64,000 nt of DNA from Maribacter algicola (GTDB lineage Bacteria; Bacteroidota; Bacteroidia; Flavobacteriales; Flavobacteriaceae): NCBI RefSeq assembly GCF_003933245.1, contig NZ_QUSX01000001.1, positions 310,001-374,000 of the forward strand, given 5' to 3'. A program made the position numbers and the translations under genes. Positions 9,512 to 19,046 of the stretch are shown here, piece after piece. The number at the start of each line of letters is the position of its first letter. Position 1 is the first letter of the stretch. The notes below the pieces were generated by a model. It saw nothing but the letters and a program-made list of their open reading frames with translations. It had not been told where the DNA came from and did not search any database.

Positions 9512-12500
9512 ATGAGAACAAAACTAAATGGATTGTTGACGCTCTTGTTGGCGTTAATTGTGCATATTACTTATGCACAAGAAAAAACAGTTTCCGGTAC
9601 GGTTACTGATCAGGATGGTTTACCCCTCCCTGGGGTTAACATCGTGGTTGAAGGTACCACTACGGGTACCCAAACTGATTTTGATGGAAATTATAGTATC
9701 ACTGCTGCGGCGGGCGAAACTCTTGCCTTCACCTATATAGGTATGAGGGAGATTAAGCAAACCGTTGGTGCGAGTAATACCATTAATGTATCAATGCAGG
9801 AAGATGCCCAGGCCCTGGAAGAGGTCGTTGTAACAGGGCAGGGAATCAAAAGGGAGAAAAAAGCTTTGGGTTATGCCGTAACCTCCGTAGGCTCGGAATC
9901 TATTGAAAATAGAACCGAGGGTGACGTCGCCCGTATTCTTGCGGGTAAAGCTGCTGGGGTTAATATCACCGCTGCAGGTGGTATGTCCGGTTCCGCTACG
10001 AACGTTACCATTCGTGGTCTAAGTTCATTTAGCGGAAGTAACCAAGCACTGTTTATCGTTGACGGTGTACCTTTTAGTAATGACACCAACGTGGGTACTA
10101 GTTCCGATGCCAATGACCCATCAAATCCTGCGTTCCTTAGTGGAAACACCGGTTCTTCAAGGTTTTTGGACATAGACCCAAACAACATTGCCAATGTAGA
10201 GGTATTGAAAGGTCTTGCCGCTACCACTTTATACGGTACACTTGGTAAGAACGGGGTTATATTGATTACCACTAAAGCTGGTGCGGGAACCGGCGGATCC
10301 AAGAAAAACGAAATTACCGTAAACCAATCTTATTTCGTTAATGAGTTCGCTTCCTTGCCGGATTATCAAAACCAATATGGTAATGGATTTGACCAACAGT
10401 TTGGTTGGTTCTTCAGTAACTGGGGTCCTAGCTTCGATGAAGGCGGAGTAGCCGGATGGGGAAGACAGGCCCTAATAGATGAGAACGGAACTTTGGAACA
10501 TCCTTATTCGACTACTGCTGTAGCAGCAACTAGAGAAGCATTTCCAGAATTACAAGGTGCGCGATATGCATGGAGACCTTATCAGTCAGTTAAAAATTTC
10601 TTTAAACCTGGATATGCAACCAACACATCTGTAAATTTCCAAGGTGCATCAGAGGATGGAAATACAACATACAACGCCAACCTTGGATATTTGAACGATA
10701 TAGGATTTACTCCTGGGAACTCTACCAACAGAATGAACTTCTCCGTTGGTGGTAGGTCAAAACTATCCAATAAATTTACTATTGCGGCAACTATGAACTA
10801 TGCACGCACGGATTACAAATCTCCTCCAATTGCCGCGAGTTTGGGTAATGGTGGTGTAAGTGGCGTATCGGTTTATGGACATGTAATGTTCACCCCTATC
10901 AGTGTTGACTTGATGGGCTTGCCTTTCGAAAACCCGATTACAGGTGGTAGTGTTTACTACCGTAACGGTAACGATATCGTTAACCCAAGATGGTTGGCCA
11001 AAAACGTAACCAACAGACAGTTGACGAACAGGGTGTTTTGGAACGCTTCATTGACTTATGACATCAATGACAATTTGGCCGCTACATGGCGTACAGGTTT
11101 AGATTTCTACAATGAACGCAATGAAAATGCTTCCAACAAAGGAGGTGTGGACCAGCAAAGTGATATTTTTGGATTCTTGGATACCTATGACAACAACAAT
11201 ACTATCTGGGACCACTTTGCCTCATTAAGTGGTAATTATGACCTTAGCGAAAAAATAGGAATGACATTCAATATTGGTGCCAACGCCCGTTCTGATTTCT
11301 TTGACAGACAAGGGGTTGCCAGTATCGGACAAATTGTTTACGGTATCAAGCGTCACTATAACTACTTGAACCAGCAACCGATCCAAAGAAGCCAAAAAAG
11401 AAATATCGTAGGTGTTTTTGGAGATGTAAGCTTTGACTATGACAACTTCCTATTCCTAAACGTAAGTAGTAGAACTGACTGGGTAAGTAACTTAATTACC
11501 GAAAATAGAAGTTTGACCTATCCAGGAGCAAGTTTATCCTTTATTCCAACTGCGGCCTTCACTGGTCTACGTTCTGAAAAAGGAATCAACTATATGAAGT
11601 TAAGAGCCGGTTACGGTACATCTGCTAACTTCCCAACTGGATACCCTACCTTGAGTATTGCAGAACAGAATACCTTGGTGTACGGTGAGGATGGTGGTGT
11701 TACTACCAACCAGATTGCAAACTTTAAGGCAAATCCAAATTTAAAGCCAGAACTTTTGAAGGAGTTTGAGCTAGGTCTGGAAGCTAGATTGTTCCAGAAC
11801 AGGGTTTCTTTAGACTTTACCTATTATAACAGGACTACGGATGACCTAATCGTTCGTGAGCCACTTTCCCCTTCAACTGGTTTTACATTTACACAAAGTA
11901 ACATTGGTCAAATAAGTAACAAAGGATATGAAGCTGATTTGGGTGTGGATATCTTTAGAAACCCAGAAGGTTTTAGCTGGAAATCCAACGTGAATTTCTT
12001 CTCCAATAAAGAGACTGTTGAGGAGCAAGAGCAGGACATTATCATCTATGCTGGTTCCACTGATTTGGACATAGGGGGTAACGCCGCTATAAAAGGAGAA
12101 TCTCTAGGTAGCATTGTTGGAAATGCCGTTGCGCGTGATGCCAATGGGAATCTATTGATAGACGAAGCTGGTAACTACATTACTACGCAGGTGGATGCTG
12201 ACGGAAACGTTCCAATTATTGGGGATGCAGTTCCAGATTATGTAATGAACTTCATCAACACTCTAAGTTATAAAAACTGGAGATTGGGCTTCCAAGTAAG
12301 CCATACCGCAGGTGGTGACATGGTCGCCAATACAGTTGCCTTGCTTCAGGGTCGTGGATTGATAAAAGAGACCGTGAATAGAGAGAATACTTATATTTTA
12401 CCTGGTATCAGACAAGCTACGGGACAACCTAACGATCTACAGATCAATAACTCGCAATACTACTTTAGTAACGTATTGTTCGGTCCTACCGAATTACAAG

Positions 12501-12763
12501 TGTATGATGCTTCCGTTGTAAGATTACAAGAAGTTTCATTAACCTATAATTTACCAGGCAAATTCTTGGATAGAACACCATTCAGCAAGCTTGGTTTTAC
12601 CGTACAAGGTTTTAACCTATGGTACGATGCATATAATATGCCTGACGGAGCCAATTTCGACCCTAATGTAGCTGGTGCCGGTATAGGTAATGCAAGGGGC
12701 TTTGATTTCTTGAACGGGCCAAGTAGTCGTAGGTATGGATTGACAGTTACTGCATCCTTTTAA
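9512..12763 (+). CDS. SusC/RagA-family TonB-linked outer membrane receptor
   Basis: 1083 residues. A signal peptide ends near residue 22 (HITYA/QEK). A CarboxypepD_reg-like beta-sandwich follows (about 26-105, SGTVTDQDGLPLPGVNIVVE), then a TonB plug starting around EEVVVTGQGIKREKKALGY with LFIVDGVPFSN and the LKGLAATTLYG block. The 22-strand barrel runs to a C-terminal phenylalanine (YGLTVTASF). It should import an oligomeric nutrient with the SusD-like partner 17 bp downstream. No glycosidase, peptidase or regulator adjoins it, so the substrate is unknown. I saw no N-terminal signalling (STN) domain. Confidence 0.95.
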   Translation: MRTKLNGLLTLLLALIVHITYAQEKTVSGTVTDQDGLPLPGVNIVVEGTTTGTQTDFDGNYSITAAAGETLAFTYIGMREIKQTVGASNTINVSMQEDAQALEEVVVTGQGIKREKKALGYAVTSVGSESIENRTEGDVARILAGKAAGVNITAAGGMSGSATNVTIRGLSSFSGSNQALFIVDGVPFSNDTNVGTSSDANDPSNPAFLSGNTGSSRFLDIDPNNIANVEVLKGLAATTLYGTLGKNGVILITTKAGAGTGGSKKNEITVNQSYFVNEFASLPDYQNQYGNGFDQQFGWFFSNWGPSFDEGGVAGWGRQALIDENGTLEHPYSTTAVAATREAFPELQGARYAWRPYQSVKNFFKPGYATNTSVNFQGASEDGNTTYNANLGYLNDIGFTPGNSTNRMNFSVGGRSKLSNKFTIAATMNYARTDYKSPPIAASLGNGGVSGVSVYGHVMFTPISVDLMGLPFENPITGGSVYYRNGNDIVNPRWLAKNVTNRQLTNRVFWNASLTYDINDNLAATWRTGLDFYNERNENASNKGGVDQQSDIFGFLDTYDNNNTIWDHFASLSGNYDLSEKIGMTFNIGANARSDFFDRQGVASIGQIVYGIKRHYNYLNQQPIQRSQKRNIVGVFGDVSFDYDNFLFLNVSSRTDWVSNLITENRSLTYPGASLSFIPTAAFTGLRSEKGINYMKLRAGYGTSANFPTGYPTLSIAEQNTLVYGEDGGVTTNQIANFKANPNLKPELLKEFELGLEARLFQNRVSLDFTYYNRTTDDLIVREPLSPSTGFTFTQSNIGQISNKGYEADLGVDIFRNPEGFSWKSNVNFFSNKETVEEQEQDIIIYAGSTDLDIGGNAAIKGESLGSIVGNAVARDANGNLLIDEAGNYITTQVDADGNVPIIGDAVPDYVMNFINTLSYKNWRLGFQVSHTAGGDMVANTVALLQGRGLIKETVNRENTYILPGIRQATGQPNDLQINNSQYYFSNVLFGPTELQVYDASVVRLQEVSLTYNLPGKFLDRTPFSKLGFTVQGFNLWYDAYNMPDGANFDPNVAGAGIGNARGFDFLNGPSSRRYGLTVTASF

Positions 12764-12780
12764 TCATAAAATTTGCTAAA

Positions 12781-14454
12781 ATGAAAAAAATATTTAGAAC
12801 AGTTTTAACAGTTGCTTTTACAGGGCTTGTATTCAATGCCTGTGAAACCACCGATTTGGACCTGCGAGTCAGTCCAAATGACCTGGCCATCAGTCAGGCG
12901 GACCCCAATTTGATATTGAATTCAATTCAATTGGCAGGGGTATCGAACATGGACCGCTTTAACGATTTAAGTGCACAGTTAACGCGAATCCAATATATGA
13001 CCGGACGTATCTACTTCAACAACTTCCAAGGAGGTGTTATGAACAGTGTTTGGGCCCGTACCTACAGTAGTGAATTTAACTTGGCGGGATCAGCAGTTGA
13101 TGTAGGTCTTTTCACCAATGTGGACGCTTTGCAACAAATCAATGATGCAAGTGACATCAACTATGATTTTCATGTGGCAGTTGGGCAGACAATAAAAGCG
13201 TACTCCTTATTGTTACTTACGGACTTCATTGGACAAGCTGCATTCACTCAAGCTGGAAATCCTGATGAATTCCCTGCGCCAGTATTGGATGACGGTCCAG
13301 TGGTATATGATGGAGCTTTAGCTCTTTTGGATGAAGCAGAAGCGTTATTCGCTACTAACCCACCAACTCAAGGGGCTGACGATTTCTTTTATGGAGGTGA
13401 CAGTACGAAGTGGATTAAATTGATTAATTCCATCCGTTTGAGGACTTATTTTTTAACAGGAAACACTTCTGCCTTCAATGCAGTTGTCGCAGATGATAAC
13501 TTTATCTCTGACACGGAGGATGACTTCCAATTCCAGTACGGATCCAGGGTTTTACAGCCAGATACCAGACATCCTGAATACGCTGATGACTATAGTCCTA
13601 CTGGTGCTGGAGGGTACTTAAGCAATTGGTTGATGGAAAAAATGTTGGTAAATGACGATCCACGTATCCGTTACTATTTTTACCGCCAGGTAGATGCCAC
13701 TCCTGGAGCGGATGCCGATCCGGACGAGCAATTCTTGAGCTGTAGTCTTTTCTCAGTACCCCAACATTTTATAGACGGTGGATTTACCACTTTCTGTAGT
13801 GTTCCTAATGGCTATTGGGGCCGTAACCATGGTAACGATGAAGGTACTCCTCCAGATGGATTCTTTAAGACCGCTTACGGTGTTTATCCTGCTGCCGGAC
13901 GTTTTGACGATAACAGTTTTGAGCCCATCGGTCTTGGACAAGGTGGTGGCGGAGCCGGTATCAGACCTATTATTTTAGCGTCTTACGTGGACTTTTGGCG
14001 AGGAGCCATGGCTACTAGCCCAACTGAAAAAGCTGATTTCCTAAGAAGTGCCATGGAAAAATCCATAGCTAAGGTTCAGACTTTTGGTGCAGTTGATGGA
14101 AATGCCGATAAATCATTTGAACCAACTGAAACTGAGGTTTCAGATTACATCGATGGTATAGTTGCATCGTTTACGGCAGCTTCTGGAGATGATCAAGAGG
14201 ATATTTTTGCCGAACAGTACTGGATTGCCCAGTGGGGAGGTGCACAAGAGGCATGGAACTATTACAGAAAGACTGGGTATCCTACAACCTTGTCCCCAAG
14301 TTGGGAACCAGATCCGGGACCATTCCCAAGATCTTTCTTTTATCCACAGGATGAGGTAATTACCAATCCAAACTTGCAACAGCGTTCAGACTTGACCACA
14401 CAGGTATTTTGGGATACCAATCCTGCGAGCCCAGCGTTTCCACAAGCCAATTAA
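12781..14454 (+). CDS. SusD/RagB-family nutrient-binding outer membrane lipoprotein
   Basis: 557 residues. A lipoprotein signal peptide ends at Cys21 (TGLVFNAC). The body resembles the SusD-like 2 group: the early motif DPNLILNSIQLAG, tetratricopeptide-like helices (for example TIKAYSLLLLTDFIGQAAF) and a C-terminal WDTNPASPAFPQAN. It should cap the SusC barrel as the surface substrate-binding lid. It starts 17 bp after the SusC stop, so the two form an operon with the following lipoprotein. Confidence 0.93.
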   Translation: MKKIFRTVLTVAFTGLVFNACETTDLDLRVSPNDLAISQADPNLILNSIQLAGVSNMDRFNDLSAQLTRIQYMTGRIYFNNFQGGVMNSVWARTYSSEFNLAGSAVDVGLFTNVDALQQINDASDINYDFHVAVGQTIKAYSLLLLTDFIGQAAFTQAGNPDEFPAPVLDDGPVVYDGALALLDEAEALFATNPPTQGADDFFYGGDSTKWIKLINSIRLRTYFLTGNTSAFNAVVADDNFISDTEDDFQFQYGSRVLQPDTRHPEYADDYSPTGAGGYLSNWLMEKMLVNDDPRIRYYFYRQVDATPGADADPDEQFLSCSLFSVPQHFIDGGFTTFCSVPNGYWGRNHGNDEGTPPDGFFKTAYGVYPAAGRFDDNSFEPIGLGQGGGGAGIRPIILASYVDFWRGAMATSPTEKADFLRSAMEKSIAKVQTFGAVDGNADKSFEPTETEVSDYIDGIVASFTAASGDDQEDIFAEQYWIAQWGGAQEAWNYYRKTGYPTTLSPSWEPDPGPFPRSFFYPQDEVITNPNLQQRSDLTTQVFWDTNPASPAFPQAN

Positions 14455-14472
14455 TTTTAAAACTTTTAGACA

Positions 14473-15357
14473 ATGAGAATTAAAAATATAAGTTATACAG
14501 TTTTGGCAGCCTTGGCCCTTATTTTTCAAGGCTGTACCGAGGACGAGACCGTCATCACGGAAGTATTGGCGGATACTACCAGAGGGGCTGCGCTTCGAAC
14601 ATTGGATTCCTCTTTCCCAGATGTGGCGGAAGGATCTACTGAAAGTACGTTTACAGGTACCTTTGAAATACAGTCCGATGAATCCGCTGCAATTACTAGC
14701 GTAAATGTGTACGGAGAGTTTATTGACAACACTGGGGATTCCCCTGGCGATGCCTCCGGATTGATTGGCACTGTTTCCACATTTAATGATACCGAATTTG
14801 GTCTACAGGGTTTCTCATACACAACTGGCGTCACTGAAATTCTTGGAGCTGCAGGGGTAGCATTGGATGCCGTAGAACCAGGAGATCAATACAGAGTTCG
14901 ATTTGAGCTGGTTGCTGCCGATGGCAGGACTTTCTCCTTTGGGCAGAATACAGGTACGTTGACCGGTGGCTACTTTAGGTCACCTTTCCAATTTACATCC
15001 AATGTAATCTGTGCTCCTCTTGTACCTACATCCGGTACGTGGACAGTAGTTGCAGTTGACTCTTATGGCGATGGTTGGAACGGTGGTAATTTAAGTATTA
15101 CTATAGACGATAACGATCCTATTACGTTGGCTAATACTGATGGAGGTGGGCCATACCCCGCTGAAGTGTCTCAAGATTTGACATTTGAGGTTCCAGCAGG
15201 TGCGCAATCTATTCAGATTGTTTATAATGGAGGTTCATTTGATGAGGAGGTTACCTTCCAGGTAATTTCGGCAAATGGAAATACTATTTTGGATTTAGGT
15301 CCAGAACCCGCTACTTCAACAGGACTCATAGATTATTGTTTGGATTTGGAATTATAA
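14473..15357 (+). CDS. Hypothetical lipoprotein with a SYGDGWNGG-type beta domain, third gene of the SusCD operon
   Basis: 294 residues, lipoprotein signal ending at Cys21 (ALALIFQGC). The first half (about 50-165) looks like one beta-sandwich. The second half contains VDSYGDGWNGGNLSITIDDN near residues 195-214 and a jelly-roll-like pattern, a motif I associate with secreted and surface proteins of flavobacteria. It is 18 bp downstream of the SusD-like gene and is followed by a strong terminator. By position it is probably a surface accessory binding protein, but no substrate can be read from the sequence. Confidence 0.85.
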   Translation: MRIKNISYTVLAALALIFQGCTEDETVITEVLADTTRGAALRTLDSSFPDVAEGSTESTFTGTFEIQSDESAAITSVNVYGEFIDNTGDSPGDASGLIGTVSTFNDTEFGLQGFSYTTGVTEILGAAGVALDAVEPGDQYRVRFELVAADGRTFSFGQNTGTLTGGYFRSPFQFTSNVICAPLVPTSGTWTVVAVDSYGDGWNGGNLSITIDDNDPITLANTDGGGPYPAEVSQDLTFEVPAGAQSIQIVYNGGSFDEEVTFQVISANGNTILDLGPEPATSTGLIDYCLDLEL

Positions 15358-15380
15358 TTCAAATTCCACCTAAAAATAGA

Positions 15381-15412
15381 AGCGGTTCCAAATTTGGAAC
15401 CGCTTTTTTTTT
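15381..15412 (+). terminator. Rho-independent terminator of the SusCD operon
   Basis: A perfect 24-bp palindrome, agcggttccaaa/tttggaaccgct (15381-15404), is followed by a run of eight T within 15405-15412. It lies 24 bp after the last gene of the SusC-SusD-lipoprotein operon. This is one of the cleanest intrinsic terminators in the window. Confidence 0.92.
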
Positions 15413-15607
15413 ACAAAGTGAAAGATCAGCGTCTTTGATTTAAAACGCAATGGAAATACCTTTAAAATTACCCTCTAAAATTGAAATTTTGTACATATTA
15501 ACCTCGAATTAAGCTCAGTTTGATAATATGGCTCTTTTTAACTTCCAAAGCTAATACCGTCACAAAAAAGTTTAGTACCTTTAAAAAAGAGTAAAAATAA
15601 ACTGAAC

Positions 15608-16354
15608 ATGAAAAAAATATTTCTTCTAGCAACAATTGCACTTTCAACTACCATTGTAACGGCTCAATACTCAGGACAAGCACTAAGCAATGCCTCTTCC
15701 GGAGGTTCCATGGACGGTAGTGCAGCTGTCATAAATACCTTATTAGGAGACATATCCAGTAGGGATGCCAAACGAACTAAAAACTACGACGAATTTCAAG
15801 GATCGCCTTACGTCTCAAATAACTTTAAACAAACAAGAATCTCGTATAATGATGAGGATATGGGAACGATGTTCTACAGATATAACGCTCTAAACGAAGA
15901 GATCGAGATAAAAAACACCTTGTTGGAGGAAGAAGGTATAAAAGGACTTTCAAGGGATAAAAATATCTCCATACTAGTAGACAACAAAAAACTATCGTTC
16001 AAAACATTTGTAACCTCAAAAAACAATACACTTAACGGATATCTTTTACAACTAATTGATGGTAAAACTTATGATTTGTACAAAAGAACACGTGTTAAGT
16101 TTACGGAAGGTAAACCAGCACCAAATTCCTTTGTAAAAGCAGTCCCTGCAAGGTTTTCACAATTCACGGAATATTATTTCCAAAAGGAAGGTGTAAACAG
16201 AATTGATGAGATACCCCTTTCTAACAATAAACTGCTCAAACTCCTATCAGGTAACGATAAGGAATCTTTAAAAAACTACCTAAAAGAAAATAAGATAAAG
16301 ATTAAAGAAGAGGAAGATTTGATTAAAGCCTTTAACTTTTTAAACACCCTATAG
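15608..16354 (+). CDS. Secreted protein of unknown function
   Basis: 248 residues starting MKKIFLLATIALSTTIVTAQ, a signal peptide cleaved near residue 19, so the product is exported. The mature part is rich in Lys/Asn, with predicted beta segments and a helical C terminus (LKNYLKENKIKIKEEEDLIK). I recognise no catalytic motif or named domain. It stands alone: about 250 bp from the upstream terminator and 304 bp from the next gene. The start is supported by the signal peptide beginning exactly at the ATG. Confidence 0.8.
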   Translation: MKKIFLLATIALSTTIVTAQYSGQALSNASSGGSMDGSAAVINTLLGDISSRDAKRTKNYDEFQGSPYVSNNFKQTRISYNDEDMGTMFYRYNALNEEIEIKNTLLEEEGIKGLSRDKNISILVDNKKLSFKTFVTSKNNTLNGYLLQLIDGKTYDLYKRTRVKFTEGKPAPNSFVKAVPARFSQFTEYYFQKEGVNRIDEIPLSNNKLLKLLSGNDKESLKNYLKENKIKIKEEEDLIKAFNFLNTL

Positions 16355-16658
16355 AGATTTAAAACAAGAATAGGTATTCCGTTTGGGCTAATAGTTTTTA
16401 AAATTGCCTTGGTGAAATTAGAAACTTAAAGAGTCCTAATAATACAGACTTATAAATAATTCTAAAATTTTAAATTGTAAATTCAGTACAATTGTTTAAT
16501 AGTTATAACATCAATAACTATAATTATAAATATTTCTAGCTCTTTAACTGATATTTTATTCTATAAGTTAATACGGCGACTTTGGTATAGTTTTGTTTTT
16601 CTATAAAAATAAATAACTTAGTAACGATATTGGTTAATGCAATATCAATACCATCTAA
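16355..16658. other. AT-rich intergenic region with a possible promoter and operator-like repeat
   Basis: This 304-bp region holds no convincing gene. TAGTTTTG at 16588-16595 fits the -7 element TAnnTTTG, but no TTTG is found 19-21 bp upstream. A 7-bp perfect inverted repeat, gatattg/caatatc with a 7-base loop, lies at 16626-16646, ending 12 bp before the next start codon. It could be an operator or a structure over the initiation region; both ideas are inference. Confidence 0.4.
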
Positions 16659-18083
16659 ATGAGAATTACCCTTACGATTCTATTATCGCTATTTTTGTTT
16701 TTTGCCTGTAAGGAAAAGACTAAGATAGTACCAAAAAAGGAAGACACTAAAAGGCCTGTACTCTGGAAAAAGTCAAACCCTGAAGAAGATGATAAAAATG
16801 GTGGTTTAATTTTACCTGATTCGTTTTCTGCGATTTCCGTAGTTGACAGCATTGGACCATCTAGGCATTTGGCTGTAAACGATAATGGTGATATATATGT
16901 AAAACTTAGGGAAAAAGAAGGTACACTTGGCAACATTGCGCTCAGGGACACTACAGGGGATGGAAGAGCTGACATTATCAAAAAATTTGGTGGATTTCCC
17001 AATGATGGTGAGTTTGCCACTGAAATGCGTATTCATAATGGACATTTATATTTCAGCACAGAACAGATAATCTATCGGCAAAAACTTACACCTGGGAAAT
17101 TAATACCGGAAACAAATCCAGAAGTTATCCTAACAGATCGGTTTCCCCTTCGATGGCATAATTCAAAATCATTGGCATTTGACAAGGAAGGTTACATGTA
17201 TGTAACGTTTTCAGCACCCACCAATGCCTGTGAAGATGCCAATTCCCAAGGCAAAATAAAAGGTCATATGCCCTGCCCTATGTTGGAATACCTAGGTAGT
17301 ATCTGGCGATTTGATAAGAACAAACTTAATCAAATTCAAACGGATGGTGAACTTTATGCCACCGGAATACGAAGTATTGTAGCTTTTTCTTGGAATGATG
17401 AAACTAATGAACTTTTCGCAGTCCAGCACGGACGAGACTATCTGCACAACCATGCACCAGATGATTATACAGAGTGGGATCAGGCAGTACTTCCCGCAGA
17501 AGAATTCATGAAAATTGAAAAAGGGAATAATTTCGGCTGGCCCTATAGTTACTATGACCATTTTCAAGGTAAGAAGTTGCTAGCCCCGGAATATGGTGGG
17601 GATGGAAAACTTGAGGCCAAAGAATACACAAAACCTTTGATGGGACTACCAGCGCATTGGGCCCCAAATGACCTATTGTTTTACACAGGAAATCAATTTC
17701 CAGATAGATATAAGAACGGTGCCTTTGTAGCTTTTCATGGATCTATGAACAGAACTCCTTATCCACAAGCAGGTTATATTGTTGCCTTTATTCCTTTTGA
17801 TAATGGTAAACCATTTGGTAACTGGGAGGTTTTTGCCGATGGATTTGCCAAAACGGACACGATTGCTACCATGCCCGATGCAAAATATAGACCTATGGGA
17901 CTTGCACAGGATAAATACGGAGCCCTTTATATTTCAGAATCTAAAGAGGGCAGAATTTGGAAAATTGAGTTTAAAGGGGACAAAGCTTCATTTGGGGCTC
18001 AACAGTTGAAAAAAATGGAATTACTGAAGGGCAAAACTTATATTAAAACTCCAGACAAGGTAAAAGATAAGTTAAAATCATAG
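16659..18083 (+). CDS. PQQ-dependent sugar/sorbosone dehydrogenase-like lipoprotein
   Basis: 474 residues, lipoprotein signal ending at Cys17 (LLSLFLFFAC). The body has the six-bladed propeller signatures of the glucose/sorbosone dehydrogenase group: SKSLAFDKEGYMYVTF, ELYATGIRSIVAFSW, LFAVQHGRDYLHNH, GNNFGWPYSYYD and VAFHGSMNRTPYPQAGYIVA. Family members oxidise sugars or aldoses with PQQ in the periplasm, but many flavobacterial paralogues are untested. The gene is monocistronic, with no PQQ synthesis genes nearby, so cofactor would have to come from elsewhere. The substrate is unknown. Confidence 0.88.
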   Translation: MRITLTILLSLFLFFACKEKTKIVPKKEDTKRPVLWKKSNPEEDDKNGGLILPDSFSAISVVDSIGPSRHLAVNDNGDIYVKLREKEGTLGNIALRDTTGDGRADIIKKFGGFPNDGEFATEMRIHNGHLYFSTEQIIYRQKLTPGKLIPETNPEVILTDRFPLRWHNSKSLAFDKEGYMYVTFSAPTNACEDANSQGKIKGHMPCPMLEYLGSIWRFDKNKLNQIQTDGELYATGIRSIVAFSWNDETNELFAVQHGRDYLHNHAPDDYTEWDQAVLPAEEFMKIEKGNNFGWPYSYYDHFQGKKLLAPEYGGDGKLEAKEYTKPLMGLPAHWAPNDLLFYTGNQFPDRYKNGAFVAFHGSMNRTPYPQAGYIVAFIPFDNGKPFGNWEVFADGFAKTDTIATMPDAKYRPMGLAQDKYGALYISESKEGRIWKIEFKGDKASFGAQQLKKMELLKGKTYIKTPDKVKDKLKS

Positions 18084-18305
18084 GATACTTATCAAACAAT
18101 CTTAAAATAGGGATGTTAGGAACTCATCGCAAATGGCAACAACAGAAGTACTCAAATGAAATTTTCAAATGGCAAACCTTCCTAATGAATAATTACGCTT
18201 TTTAATTGACTCAATAAATTGTGAATCATATAAATAATACGTTTCCCAGCATTATAGTACTAATAGAATGTAAAAGCATCATCGTATTATAAGTATCTTT
18301 ACCCC

Positions 18306-19046
18306 ATGCAAGAAACAACCCAAATCTATGGCATAAGGGCCATTATTGAAGCTGTAAACTCAAAAGAGGAGATAGATAAGGTATTCCTCCAAAAAGGGTT
18401 GAAAGGGGATTTAATAAGGGAATTGGAAAGCCTCTTGAGAAGGAACGAAATAAATACGGTCTATGTTCCCATTGAAAAACTAAACCGACTCACCAAGAAC
18501 AACCATCAAGGTGCGGTTGCGAATATTTCCCCTATTAAGTTTTATTCGTTGGAAGAATTGATAGAACGTACCAATGAAAAAAGTACCCCTCCCCTATTCT
18601 TGCTTTTGGACCAACTTTCAGATGTTCGAAATTTTGGTGCGATTATTAGAACGGCGGAATGTACCGGAGTAGACGGAATCATCATTCAAAAAAAAGGTGC
18701 CGCACCGGTTACTGCAGATACCATCAAAACATCTGCAGGTGCGGCTTTTAAAGTGCCTATTGCCAAAGTGGACCACATTAAGGACGCCATATTCTTTTTG
18801 CAAGCTTCAGGGATTAAAGTTGTATCGGCAACTGAAAAAACCAATGATTCAGTTTACGATATTTCCTTTAAGGTACCTATAGCCATCGTTATGGGAGCAG
18901 AAGATCAAGGTATATCCCCTTCCCTTCTAAAAGCTTCGGATCATTGTGCTAAACTACCCTTATTAGGGGAAATAGGATCGCTGAACGTTTCCGTTGCCTG
19001 TGGTGTTTTCCTATATGAGGCATTAAGGCAAAGAACTAGAAACTAA
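18306..19046 (+). CDS. rlmB: 23S rRNA (guanosine-2'-O-)-methyltransferase RlmB (SpoU/TrmH family)
   Basis: 246 residues. It has the N-terminal substrate-binding domain (TQIYGIRAIIEAVNSKEEID) and a C-terminal knotted SPOUT domain with the three family motifs: motif 1 SDVRNFGAIIRTAECTG, motif 2 IVMGAEDQGIS, and motif 3 LPLLGEIGSLNVSVACGVFL. In E. coli RlmB methylates G2251 in the P loop. A closely related TrmH-like enzyme is the main alternative. The stop codon overlaps the stop of the convergent rhomboid gene by 4 bp. Confidence 0.92.
   Translation: MQETTQIYGIRAIIEAVNSKEEIDKVFLQKGLKGDLIRELESLLRRNEINTVYVPIEKLNRLTKNNHQGAVANISPIKFYSLEELIERTNEKSTPPLFLLLDQLSDVRNFGAIIRTAECTGVDGIIIQKKGAAPVTADTIKTSAGAAFKVPIAKVDHIKDAIFFLQASGIKVVSATEKTNDSVYDISFKVPIAIVMGAEDQGISPSLLKASDHCAKLPLLGEIGSLNVSVACGVFLYEALRQRTRN

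Noticed and set aside
18113-18202. 29-residue ORF starting MLGTHRKWQQQ in the gap before rlmB
   Set aside because: Low complexity, no start signal and no recognisable similarity; the gap is otherwise empty.
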